From Clostridium kluyveri DSM 555 (GTDB lineage: Bacteria > Bacillota > Clostridia > Clostridiales > Clostridiaceae), in contig NC_009706.1 in the NCBI RefSeq assembly GCF_000016505.1, positions 3,534,001-3,598,000 of the forward strand: 64,000 nt of DNA, in the 5' to 3' direction. The position numbers and the translations under genes were made by a program. Of this stretch, positions 37,148 to 44,640 are shown one piece after another; position 1 is the stretch's first letter; each line of letters begins with the position of its first letter. Below the pieces are notes generated by a model. The model made no database searches. It was not told where the DNA came from and saw nothing but the letters and a program-made list of their open reading frames with translations.

Positions 37148-37819
37148 ATGGAAGAAAAAAATAGTGCTATAAAAACAAGAAATGAACTTCTAGCCACTAA
37201 ACTAATTAAAAATCTACAAAGCAGGAAATTTGAGGCATATTACTGTGATAATGCCATAGATGCTGCCGAAAAAGCATTATCACTTATACCGGAATCTTCA
37301 TCCGTATCATGGGGAGGGTCGGTTACACTTGAAGAGATTGGGCTGATTGAGCGAATATATCAAGGCAATTTTATTATAATTGATCGTGACAAAGCCCAAA
37401 CAATGGATGAACGATATGATTTAATGCGCCAATCATTGTTGTGTGATACCTATTTAACAAGTTTCAATGCAATTAGTGAAGACGGTGTATTAATCAATAT
37501 AGACAGTGTGGGTAATCGAGTGGCAGCGATTACTTTTGGTCCCAAAAATGTCATAGCTGTCATTGGAATGAATAAGGTTTGCAAAACTGTTGAGGATGCA
37601 GTAGCAAGGGCTAGAACATATGCAGCTCCTATCAATGCACAACGCTGTTCATCAAATCCATTTCTACATCCTCCAAAAAAGACACCTTGTGTTATAAATG
37701 GAGCTTGTGGAAATTGTAAGGCAGAGGATTGTATTTGCTCTTACGTTATTGAAACGAGAATGTGCAAAACTCCTGGAAGAATAAAAATTATTCTTGTTGG
37801 TGAATCTCTGGGATTTTAA
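37148..37819 (+). CDS. LUD-domain (LutC/YkgG-like) protein
   Basis: 223 residues from the ATG at 37148, with GGAGG upstream. The LUD (DUF162) domain shows SSVSWGGSVTLEEIGLIERI, TYLTSFNAISEDGVLINID and GPKNVIAVIGMNKV, then a Cys-rich tail (RCSSNPFL...KTPCVINGACGNCKAEDCIC) that could bind a metal or cluster. LutC-type proteins work in lactate utilisation with LutAB iron-sulfur subunits in bacilli; lone LUD proteins of this length are common in clostridia and their role is unsettled. Paired head-to-head with the Crp-like regulator, which probably controls it. Confidence 0.88.
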   Translation: MEEKNSAIKTRNELLATKLIKNLQSRKFEAYYCDNAIDAAEKALSLIPESSSVSWGGSVTLEEIGLIERIYQGNFIIIDRDKAQTMDERYDLMRQSLLCDTYLTSFNAISEDGVLINIDSVGNRVAAITFGPKNVIAVIGMNKVCKTVEDAVARARTYAAPINAQRCSSNPFLHPPKKTPCVINGACGNCKAEDCICSYVIETRMCKTPGRIKIILVGESLGF

Positions 37820-37922
37820 ATTTGGGATATCCAAATAAGCTGTTGAGATTAGCTAACGTAAATTACCACCTTGATTATGATTACTAAAATATGTAGATTT
37901 TTTTAAACCTATTTTTATTAGA

Positions 37923-37949
37923 CACCTTTAGGGGGATTCCCCAAAGGTG
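37923..37949. terminator. GC-rich hairpin after the LUD gene
   Basis: CACCTTT and GGGG pair with CCCC and AAAGGTG (37923-37949). The stem is strong, but only CACTTT follows on the plus strand, so it may act as terminator or as an RNA-stabilising hairpin. The rest of 37820-38068 holds no gene. Confidence 0.55.
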
Positions 37950-38068
37950 CACTTTAAGTCTTATTAAATTCGCATATGCTTTATTGCTTTTAGAAAAATG
38001 CCAGTTGTTTAAGGATAACCTATTACTGATATTCAAGTTTTTTATTATCTTAATATAAAAATTATAGA

Positions 38069-38485
38069 TTAATGTCCTTTATGTTTTTCTTTCTTTTTGC
38101 GTTGGTATAATTGAAATTTCCATTCTTTTTCTTTATGGCTTTTTTCTTTCAAATCTTTTCTTTTTTCTGATTTGTTTCGTTCATATTGTAATTTCATAGC
38201 AAGTTGTGCTTTTGTTCCTATACCATTAGTTCTTGTTTGTTTTTTGATTTCTCTTTGAACTCTTTTAGGATTTACCTTTTTGTACTTTAATTCACTTGTT
38301 GATAAAGAATTACTAAATTTCAAATCACAAAAGTGCTTTAATATAAAATCATATATCTCATAATCTTTTGGTTCAGAACCAAATACAACTTTTGAAACTT
38401 CATATTTATTGAAGTATATCCTCTCAAAAACACCTACCCAGAATATATCTTCAAAAAATACAGTAAACTTAATACTTACTTTCAT
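38069..38485 (-). CDS. yjdF: YjdF family (DUF2992) protein
   Basis: 138 residues from the ATG at 38485, with GGAGG 10 bases upstream. MKVSIKFTVFFEDIFWVGVFER is the family N-terminus. The middle has LKYKKVNPKRVQREIKKQTR, and the C-terminal third is extremely basic (YERNKSEKRKDLKEKSHKEK ... YQRKKKEKHKGH). Function unknown; in other Firmicutes the gene sits behind the yjdF riboswitch, which binds azaaromatic compounds, suggesting a role in tolerance of such toxins. A structured leader is present here too (38520-38595). Confidence 0.88.
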   Translation of the reverse strand: MKVSIKFTVFFEDIFWVGVFERIYFNKYEVSKVVFGSEPKDYEIYDFILKHFCDLKFSNSLSTSELKYKKVNPKRVQREIKKQTRTNGIGTKAQLAMKLQYERNKSEKRKDLKEKSHKEKEWKFQLYQRKKKEKHKGH

Positions 38486-38519
38486 TTCAATTTTCCTCCT
38501 GTAAAATAAAATTTGACAT

Positions 38520-38595
38520 AGAGAAGGGACGACCCCAGGAGGGAAGGTTACTTCCATCTATAAGAATATAGACAGGTTTGGACTACCAACCAAAA
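38520..38595 (-). ncRNA. candidate yjdF riboswitch leader
   Basis: On the minus strand, consecutive small hairpins are visible: GGTTGG-TAGT-CCAAACC, TCTATA-TTCT-TATAGA, GGAAG-TAAC-CTTCC and GGG-GTCGT-CCC, ending 35 bases before the yjdF start codon. A TATAAT-like -10 (38641-38636) lies upstream. The identification as the yjdF (azaaromatic) riboswitch rests on the downstream gene and the multi-hairpin form; I did not align it to the family model. Confidence 0.6.
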
Positions 38596-38655
38596 CTGTG
38601 TTTTTATCTCTAATTTATTAATAATATCCATAAATATTATACCATAAATTACTAT

Positions 38656-40017
38656 TTACTTTTCTTTTTTAACTCTTGATTTAAGTATTTTATAAATTAT
38701 ACCAAGCATTATAAACCACACAGGTGTTACAAATAGAGCCACACGAGTTTCCTTATTAAGCGCCAAAACAGCTAAGACAAAAACAATAAATGCCAAAACT
38801 ATGTAATTAGTAATTGGATAAAGCGGCATTTTAAATTTGCTTTTTGAAGCAAGTTTAGGATTAGTTTTACGATATTTTAAATGACAGACCACCATAATTC
38901 CCCAAATGAAGATGAAACAAAATGTTGATATACTTGTAATAAGCACAAATACTCCTTCTGGCATAATATAGCTTAAAATAACTGAAATTAAAATAACAGC
39001 TGCTGAAAACATCAAAGCATTAGAAGGTACTTTATTAGAAGTTAACCTTTTCATTGAATTAGGGGCATTATTTTCTTTAGCAAGAGAATAGACCATACGG
39101 CTTGTACTAAATATTCCGCTATTGCAAGCAGATGCCGCTGACGTTAACACAACAAAATTTACAATACTTGCTGCTGCTGCGATTCCCACTGCTGCAAATA
39201 CCTGTACAAATGGACTTTTATCTGCATTAATTGAATTCCAAGGGTATATACTCATAATAACAGTAAGTGCTCCAATGTAAAAAATAATAATTCTAATTGG
39301 AATATTGTTAATAGCCTTTGGAATGACATACTCTGGATTTTCAGTTTCACCCGCTGTCAAGCCAACCAATTCAATTCCTGTAAAAGCAAATACGACCATT
39401 TGAAAGGAAAGAATAAAACCACTTGTCCCATTTGGAAACCATCCTCCGTGATTCCAAAGATTCGTAAAGCTAGATGCGCCAACATTTGTAGAAAATCCTT
39501 TAATAATCATAAATGTACCAATTATAATTAGTGCTAAAATTGCAACAATTTTAATTAAAGCAAACCAGAATTCCATTTCCCCGAACAACTTTACTGTAGT
39601 GAGGTTCATAATTAATAAAATTATAAGAACTACAAGACTCGGAACCCATTGAGCTATATTAGGCAGCCAATATTGTATATAAAGTCCTGATGCAGTTAAA
39701 TCAGCCATAGCAAGTGAGATCCAACAAAACCAATAAGTCCATCCAGTAATAAATGCTGCTCCATTTCCCATATACTCCTGTACAAAGTCTACAAAAGAAT
39801 GATAGTTTAAATTAGAGAGCAATAATTCCCCAAGAGCACGCATGATAAGAAAACAAACTACCCCTGTTATGGTATATGCAAATAAAATAGATGGCCCTGC
39901 CAAATGAATTGATCTGCCTGAACCAAGGAATAATCCGGTACCAATTGCACCTCCAATTGCAAGTAGTTGAACATGCCGATTTTTTAATCCTCGTGATAAG
40001 TTTTCATTTTCTGACAT
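38656..40017 (-). CDS. Amino-acid permease (APC superfamily, CycA-like), glycine-riboswitch controlled
   Basis: 453 residues with 12 membrane helices. The N-terminus RHVQLLAIGGAIGTGLFLGSG is the APC substrate-binding motif, followed by GPSILFAYTITGVVCFLIMRALGEL; SFQMVVFAFTGIELVGLTAGE is helix 6. It resembles the D-serine/D-alanine/glycine transporter CycA and proline-specific permeases; the tandem glycine riboswitch upstream argues for glycine (or alanine) as substrate. GGCGGA precedes the ATG at 40017. Confidence 0.92.
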   Translation of the reverse strand: MSENENLSRGLKNRHVQLLAIGGAIGTGLFLGSGRSIHLAGPSILFAYTITGVVCFLIMRALGELLLSNLNYHSFVDFVQEYMGNGAAFITGWTYWFCWISLAMADLTASGLYIQYWLPNIAQWVPSLVVLIILLIMNLTTVKLFGEMEFWFALIKIVAILALIIIGTFMIIKGFSTNVGASSFTNLWNHGGWFPNGTSGFILSFQMVVFAFTGIELVGLTAGETENPEYVIPKAINNIPIRIIIFYIGALTVIMSIYPWNSINADKSPFVQVFAAVGIAAAASIVNFVVLTSAASACNSGIFSTSRMVYSLAKENNAPNSMKRLTSNKVPSNALMFSAAVILISVILSYIMPEGVFVLITSISTFCFIFIWGIMVVCHLKYRKTNPKLASKSKFKMPLYPITNYIVLAFIVFVLAVLALNKETRVALFVTPVWFIMLGIIYKILKSRVKKEK

Positions 40018-40141
40018 ATATATTCCGCCTTTCTAATACTGCTGTTTTAAAATTCATTTTAAAATATTATTGATACGAGCACTGTCATAAGAAATCATTA
40101 CAAAATATGATATCACTAATACAGTACTTAATGTGATTAAA

Positions 40142-40171
40142 CTAATAATGTTCCTTTGTGAATTGCTCCAT
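40142..40171 (-). CDS. possible 9-residue leader peptide
   Basis: ATG at 40171 opens MEQFTKEHY, then TAG. A textbook GGAGGG lies seven bases upstream. It is located between the riboswitch terminator hairpin and the permease. It could be chance, or a short leader ORF translated only when read-through occurs. Confidence 0.3.
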   Translation of the reverse strand: MEQFTKEHY

Positions 40172-40186
40172 TTTATCCCTCCATTT

Positions 40187-40221
40187 TAGCAAAAGGCATC
40201 TCCCAAAGATGCCTTTTGCTA
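40187..40221 (-). terminator. 15-bp hairpin of the glycine riboswitch expression platform
   Basis: TAGCAAAAGGCATCT (40187-40201) and its exact complement (40207-40221) with a 5-base loop. On the minus strand the descending arm reads AGATGCCTTTTGCTA, so the U-run is inside the stem. Located about 100 bases after the second glycine aptamer. Confidence 0.75.
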
Positions 40222-40317
40222 TGTAAATATTTTTTGATTAGAGATACAAATGGGAATAGATAAGCTTTGAATGAAGTAATCAATTATGTATTACCATTAT
40301 AAGACATGCTACCTTTT

Positions 40318-40495
40318 CCCTGTCCTTTTACCTGAGAGTTTCGCCCTTCGACTTTCTCCTTCGGTGCTCATTAAGAGTCTCTCCAAGGATTCATCCAATA
40401 GCGGTCATCTCTAAATTAAATAGGTACCTGAAAGATTTACTTCTTCGGTGAATGGCTATTGCCATAACTCTCCCACTATTTTCATCTGAAATATT
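40318..40495 (-). ncRNA. tandem glycine riboswitch
   Basis: Read on the minus strand, aptamer 1 (about 40495-40425) has GGGAGAGTT...CACCGAAGAAGTAAATCTTTCAGG and aptamer 2 (about 40400-40318) has GGAGAGACTC...GCACCGAAGGAGAAA...GGGCGAAACTCTCAGG followed by AAAAGGACAG. Both carry the gcvT-type signatures GGAGAG, CACCGAAG and TCAGG. Downstream is an amino-acid permease, so the switch probably lowers or raises glycine uptake; ON or OFF logic is not decided. Confidence 0.95.
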
Positions 40496-40509
40496 CAATT
40501 TACCGTTAT

Positions 40510-40538
40510 ATATTAATATATTTTTAATAAAATTGCAA
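40510..40538 (-). promoter_or_regulatory. promoter of the glycine riboswitch transcript
   Basis: Minus strand TTGCAA (40538-40533), 17 bases, TAATAT (40515-40510), about 15 bases before the first aptamer. Confidence 0.6.
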
Positions 40539-40595
40539 TGATTTCTTCATTTTTGAGTGTATATAGCCTCCTCATCTCTAAAACCTTGAATGTAA

Positions 40596-40626
40596 AAAAA
40601 GCCTATATCGTTAGATAAGGGCTTTT
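40596..40626 (-). terminator. terminator of a decayed minus-strand gene
   Basis: On the minus strand AAAAGCC...ATC pairs with GAT...GGCTTTT and TTTTTTTAC follows. It stands six bases past the stop of the fragment at 40632-40862. Confidence 0.75.
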
Positions 40627-40631
40627 AGTCC

Positions 40632-40862
40632 TTAGATTACAACCGTACACCAAAATTTAAAGACAATATTACCATGATTTGTAAGTTTAAATAACATAAG
40701 CGAATCTGGCATTATTATTTTAATTACTAATATAAAAAAAGGAATTAGGCATAAAGTAGTAGTGCCGGTAATTGTAGACCACATTTGTGATGTGATTTCA
40801 CTATTTTCTTTCAAAAATCGTGCGTTGAAAATTGCATACCATGTCCAAAGACATAATGCAGA
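40632..40862 (-). pseudogene. C-terminal remnant of a membrane protein
   Basis: The open frame (no start codon; TAA directly before it) reads SALCLWTWYAIFNARFLKEN, then SEITSQMWSTITGTTTLCLIPFFILVIKII and a tail ending FWCTVVI. One certain hydrophobic segment. A terminator follows its stop immediately, so this was the end of a real gene whose 5' part was lost, probably when the GC-richer tyrS segment arrived on the other side. Family not recognised. Confidence 0.45.
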
Positions 40863-40912
40863 TTAACCGCCTCGCTTTAGAATGAATATTTAATATTCAA
40901 GGAGAGATGAAA

Positions 40913-42121
40913 ATGAAAACTGTCGAGGAACAACTGCGTATTATAGCAAAGGGCGTTAGCATACTGGTAGATGAGGATGAACTACGAAACAAGCTGACGG
41001 AATTCATTCAAAACAATCGGCCCCTGATTATCAAATTGGGACTGGATCCAAGTGCGCCGGATATCCACCTAGGGCATGCCGTTGTACTGCGAAAAATCAA
41101 GCAGATGCAGGACTTAGGGCATGAAGCGGTGATTATCATCGGTGATTTCACCGGAAAAATCGGTGACCCATCAGGCAAATCAAAGGGCCGTAATGCTTTG
41201 ACCGACGAGCAGGTAAGGGAAAATGCCCGGACGTATTTCGAACAGATATTCAAGGTGCTGGACAAGAAAAAAACAACGGTTCGTTACAACAGCGAATGGT
41301 TGAGCAAGCTGAATTTTGAGGACGTTCTCAGGCTGGCTGCCACGACTACAGTGGCCAGAATGATGGAACGGGACGATTTTCAAAATCGGTTTACCAACAA
41401 CATCCCCATCGGAATCCATGAGTTCTTTTACCCGTTGATGCAGGCTTACGATTCCATCGAGCTGAACGCAGATATTGAGCTGGGGGGGACAGATCAGACA
41501 TTCAATATCCTAATGGGCCGAACCTTACAGAAAACTATGGGACAGTCCCAGCAGGTCGCCATGTTTATGCCGTTGCTGGAGGGATTGGACGGCGTAGAGA
41601 AAATGAGCAAGAGCCTTGAAAATTATATCGGTGTATATGAATCTGCCAAAGTGATGTTTAAAAAGGTCATGGAGGTTCCCGACGAGCTGATTTTGAAATA
41701 CTTTGAGTTGGCGACAGATGAGCATCCAGACCGTATAGAAGCTATCAGGCAGGAGCTGGTACAGGGTAAAAACCCCCGGGATATCAAATATGCCTTGGCT
41801 GAAATCATTACCAGCCTGTACCATACGGAGCAGGAAGTTATAGAGGCAAAGGAATACTATGATAAGGCCTTCATCAAAAAAGCGATTCCTGATCAAATAC
41901 CGGAGCTTGCAGTAAAAGCACAAAGCCATTTAGTTGAAATCATCCCCCTGCTTGTGGAGAATGGATTCATAAAGAGCAATAGCGAGTTTCGAAGGCTGGT
42001 TCAGCAAAATGGCGTACAGCTCAATCAGCATAAGCTGAAACATATTGACTCCATCCTGTTGTATGGTGACGTATTAAAAATCGGTAAAAAGCGCTTTGTA
42101 AAGATTATTTGGGAAGGGTAG
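40913..42121 (+). CDS. tyrS: Tyrosyl-tRNA synthetase (probably horizontally acquired copy)
   Basis: 402 residues from the ATG at 40913, which has AAGGAG eight bases upstream (the ATG at 40907 is too close to it). Class I synthetase: LGLDPSAPDIHLGHAVVLRK (HIGH-like motif HLGH), IIGDFTGKIGDPSGKSK, ELGGTDQTFNILMGR, and KMSKS; an S4 domain lies at the C-terminus (FRRLVQQNGVQLNQHKL). It charges tRNA-Tyr. The codon use is clearly more GC-rich than the neighbours, it lacks the T-box leader usual for clostridial tyrS, and it lies beside gene debris, all pointing to acquisition. It may be an extra copy that resists a tyrosine-analogue inhibitor, which is inference. Confidence 0.95.
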   Translation: MKTVEEQLRIIAKGVSILVDEDELRNKLTEFIQNNRPLIIKLGLDPSAPDIHLGHAVVLRKIKQMQDLGHEAVIIIGDFTGKIGDPSGKSKGRNALTDEQVRENARTYFEQIFKVLDKKKTTVRYNSEWLSKLNFEDVLRLAATTTVARMMERDDFQNRFTNNIPIGIHEFFYPLMQAYDSIELNADIELGGTDQTFNILMGRTLQKTMGQSQQVAMFMPLLEGLDGVEKMSKSLENYIGVYESAKVMFKKVMEVPDELILKYFELATDEHPDRIEAIRQELVQGKNPRDIKYALAEIITSLYHTEQEVIEAKEYYDKAFIKKAIPDQIPELAVKAQSHLVEIIPLLVENGFIKSNSEFRRLVQQNGVQLNQHKLKHIDSILLYGDVLKIGKKRFVKIIWEG

Positions 42122-42129
42122 TATCAAAA

Positions 42130-42152
42130 GGAGAAGCAGGAATTGCTTCTCC
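42130..42152 (+). terminator. hairpin after tyrS
   Basis: GGAGAAGCA (42130-42138) and TGCTTCTCC (42144-42152) form a 9-bp stem nine bases after the tyrS stop. No U-tract follows, so termination may be weak. Confidence 0.6.
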
Positions 42153-42411
42153 CTAGAACATAAACAAATAGCAGAATTTATTTTATTTAATTTACACTAA
42201 ACTCCTAATATATTTTCAATTACCTTAGCTATCCCTTATAAGTTTATTCCATCTTTATTCTATGTATATATAGACTATTACCTATTGAAGATTCACGAAA
42301 TAAAGCATTCTTATATCTAAGTTCATCGGTGAATATCCTGTTTGATTTTATACTCAAGTTCTCTCAAACTAAAAATACTATTTTTTACTCCATATATCAT
42401 GCAACTATCTG

Positions 42412-42543
42412 CTAGTCAGAATATTTTTTTGGTCTGCCTTTAGTTTTAGATCTTTCAATTTCAAACTTAGAAAATGCAATTTCAACTGCTTTATAAATTT
42501 TATAATAAGTATTTTCGCTGTCAATATTTAATGTTATAATCAT
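42412..42543 (-). pseudogene. transposase N-terminal fragment
   Basis: 43 codons from an ATG at 42543 read MIITLNIDSENTYYKIYKAV ... RSKTKGRPKKYSD and stop with TAG. The K-G-R-P-K-K-Y-S-D segment is typical of the first 50 residues of clostridial IS4/IS1182-type transposases. The rest of the element is absent. No ribosome binding site. Nothing else is recognisable in 42153-42786. Confidence 0.5.
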
Positions 42544-42786
42544 AACTGAAGTCATTCTTTACTGATATTTTTCTATTTTTTAGCGAAAACATTATATCAT
42601 AAAGTGATGACTTATTTAATTTTATAATTACTGTTATTCAACAAGCTAAATTATTATATAAATGGCTGTCAGAGAAAGAAAGAAGAGAATATTAAATTCT
42701 CCTTTTTACTGCATTTTTCTTAACTTGCGTTATAAGTGTAAGTTATTATGTAGTAACTTTTTCAGTAATAATTAAAGGAGGAACTT

Positions 42787-43149
42787 ATGTTAGACGTGAT
42801 GATTTTTATTACAATAGGTATTGCTGCGGGTATCCTAAGTGGATTATTTGGTGTTGGCGGTGGAATAATTATAATTCCGGCCTTAATGTTTTTCAAGGGA
42901 TTTTCTCAATTAAAAGCTCAAGGAACTTCTCTGATTGCTATGCTTCCCCCTGTTGGCATACTTGCATTTATTGAGTACTATAAAAAAGGGAACACTGATT
43001 TAGTGGGCGGTATAATTATTTGTAGTGCAATGTTATTAAGTGCTAAATTCGGTGGTCAATTAGCAAATATGCTTCCTATGAATGTGATGAAAAGGGCTTT
43101 TGGAATATTTGTTATTTTAGTTGGGATAAAAACTTTTTTCGGGAAATGA
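42787..43149 (+). CDS. TauE/SafE-family half-size membrane transporter
   Basis: 120 residues with four hydrophobic segments. FITIGIAAGILSGLFGVGGGIIIIPALMFF is the TauE/SafE signature (GxxxGxxGxGGGxxxxP), normally present twice in proteins of about 250 residues. Clostridia also have half-length members that probably dimerise. Family role is export or import of sulfite, sulfoacetate or related organic anions; no substrate can be read here. AAAGGAGG precedes the ATG by six bases. Single gene, AT-rich codon use like the chromosome. Confidence 0.85.
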   Translation: MLDVMIFITIGIAAGILSGLFGVGGGIIIIPALMFFKGFSQLKAQGTSLIAMLPPVGILAFIEYYKKGNTDLVGGIIICSAMLLSAKFGGQLANMLPMNVMKRAFGIFVILVGIKTFFGK

Positions 43150-43174
43150 TTAATATAAATATTGTTTAAATTAA

Positions 43175-43363
43175 TACATAATTTCCTTTGGATTTCCTAA
43201 TACAGTTAAAGCAGATTGGAAATATTGGGCATTAGTACAACCAGAAAAGACTATTGGACAAATGAATTTGAAAAAAAGGACAAGTTTTGTTACTGGTGGA
43301 GGAATTGTAGTTAAAGTGTTTAGTGATCCTAATGAACCAATGAAGTGGTTAGAAAATCAATAA
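43175..43363 (+). pseudogene. SpoIIAA/STAS-like protein remnant
   Basis: An open frame without a start codon reads ISFGFPNTVKADWKYWALVQ, PEKTIGQMNLKKRTSFVTGG, GIVVKVFSDPNEPMKWLENQ, then TAA. The ending V-K-V-F-S-D-P-x-E-x-x-K-W-L is like the C-terminus of SpoIIAA-like (STAS superfamily, PF11964) proteins. The 5' part is gone. It lies near the intact STAS-like gene at 43738-44106, perhaps a decayed relative. Confidence 0.45.
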
Positions 43364-43380
43364 GTTATATTTACGGACTA

Positions 43381-43407
43381 AAGCCTGCACCTTGAGAGGT
43401 ACAGGCT
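43381..43407 (-). terminator. terminator of the SASP gene
   Basis: AAGCCTGCACCT and AGGTACAGGCTT (43381-43407) form a 12-bp stem with one mismatch, 14 bases beyond the SASP stop; TAGTCC follows on the minus strand. Confidence 0.7.
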
Positions 43408-43420
43408 TATCATCACTTTA

Positions 43421-43615
43421 TTATTTTAAGTCTTCTTCATAGGCTTTAATCATTTTCTTAACCATATTTCCACCTACTGCTCCAGCTTCTCTGGCAGTTA
43501 AATCTCCATTGTAGCCATCTTTTAAATTTACTCCAACCTCTCTGGCTGACTCCATCTTAAACCTATTCAAGGCTTCTCTGGCTTCTGGGACTACTAACTT
43601 ATTGTTACGTGTCAT
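43421..43615 (-). CDS. alpha/beta-type small acid-soluble spore protein
   Basis: 64 residues from the ATG at 43615 (AGAGGTG upstream; the GTG three codons earlier overlaps it). LVVPEAREALNRFKMESAREVGVNLKDGYNGDLTAREAGAVGGNMVKKMI shows the family core, including the GPR cleavage region near FKMESARE and the R-E-A-G-x-V-G-G-x-M-V-K motif. Binds and protects DNA in the dormant spore and is degraded on germination. Proof that the organism sporulates; expression under sigma-G is expected. Confidence 0.95.
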   Translation of the reverse strand: MTRNNKLVVPEAREALNRFKMESAREVGVNLKDGYNGDLTAREAGAVGGNMVKKMIKAYEEDLK

Positions 43616-43737
43616 AATAAACACCTCTCTAAATAGTAATCTTTGATGCTACATTTAAAGTTTGTGCATTTCTATGAAAAATACTCTAGGTAATTTGATG
43701 GAAATTTGGAAAACAACTATAGAAAACAAGTTCAAAC

Positions 43738-44106
43738 TTATAAAATTGCAGGCGATTTTAATAAGCTTTCATAAGATTTTATTGGAGTGATCTTACTGAA
43801 TATATCATTTTTCACTACCCGTTTTGCCTGTAATTCAGCAATAATGCTTTTAGGTGCAATATTATAACGTTCCTTAAAAGGTGTTTTAACGAGCAATTCT
43901 ATGGTACTCTTTATATTATCAGTGGAATCTTGCGTGGAAACTTTAAGTTCCCGTGTATCAACCACCAAATTGTATTTAGATGTATCAAAAGTTTTTAGCT
44001 CCCTTAATAATTCTGATAAAAATTCCTCACCTTCTTTTTTTGATAATAATCCCTTGAAAGTTATTAAAAATATGTTTTTCTCTGGTTTGATTTCTAATTT
44101 ATACAT
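43738..44106 (-). CDS. STAS-like small protein, paralogue of the riboswitch-operon protein
   Basis: 122 residues from the ATG at 44106 (GGGAGG seven bases upstream; the ATG at 44121 lies before the ribosome binding site). IFLITFKGLLSKKEGEEFLSELLRELKTFDTSKYNLVVDTRELKVSTQD aligns with the protein at 27825-28157 in strand/helix order and in the (D)xxELKVST(R/Q)D motif. Soluble, with a C-terminal helix-rich extension. Function unknown. It lies alone between the SASP gene and the distal end of the CRISPR array. Confidence 0.6.
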   Translation of the reverse strand: MYKLEIKPEKNIFLITFKGLLSKKEGEEFLSELLRELKTFDTSKYNLVVDTRELKVSTQDSTDNIKSTIELLVKTPFKERYNIAPKSIIAELQAKRVVKNDIFSKITPIKSYESLLKSPAIL

Positions 44107-44640
44107 GCAAATTCCTCCCATTGAAACTCTCTATATTTATTTTAAATTTCTAATTATACTTATATACACTACAAACTATTCTATATTTGAATATCTCTAT
44201 ATCTCACTTAACCTAATCTCTAAAAAAATTATAAGTATTAATTGTAGTTACATTATGTAATAACAATGTGAACTTTATGTGATTTATAATTAGGGATTGT
44301 TTACATTTTAAAAAATATCATATTAGAAAAAAGAGTAACTCTATGAGTCAATTTCATATTTTTGATAAAGAATTATTTAGCAGATATATGATACAGCATT
44401 TCAAGAGATGAAGAAAAATTATAGATAGCTTGAAATTTATGTGGAATTATTAGCCAATTTAGGAAAGTAAAATTATACTGGTTTCTAGATATGTGGAAAG
44501 AATTTGAAAACGTAAAGCTCTCTTTTTTACGATTAAATCCTCGTTAATTTTAATATGGAAGGTTTTTAGGTTAGTAACCATTTTGAGGGTGACTATAGCT
44601 TTCTTATATATATTGGAATAAAATCAAATATTTGTATAAC
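44107..44640. other. gene-free region at the distal (trailer) end of the CRISPR array
   Basis: AT-rich, no ORF with a ribosome binding site. A 22-codon frame at 44343 (starting MSQFHIFDKELF) is too short to support. No cas gene remnant was recognised. Confidence 0.4.

Noticed and set aside
38597-38642. Strong promoter for the yjdF leader
   Set aside because: A TATAAT-like box exists at 38641-38636 but no acceptable -35 at 16-18 bases, so it is mentioned only as support for the leader.
44343-44411. 22-codon frame starting MSQFHIFDKELF near the CRISPR array
   Set aside because: Considered as a cas2 remnant, but it is too short, has no ribosome binding site and no Cas2 motif.
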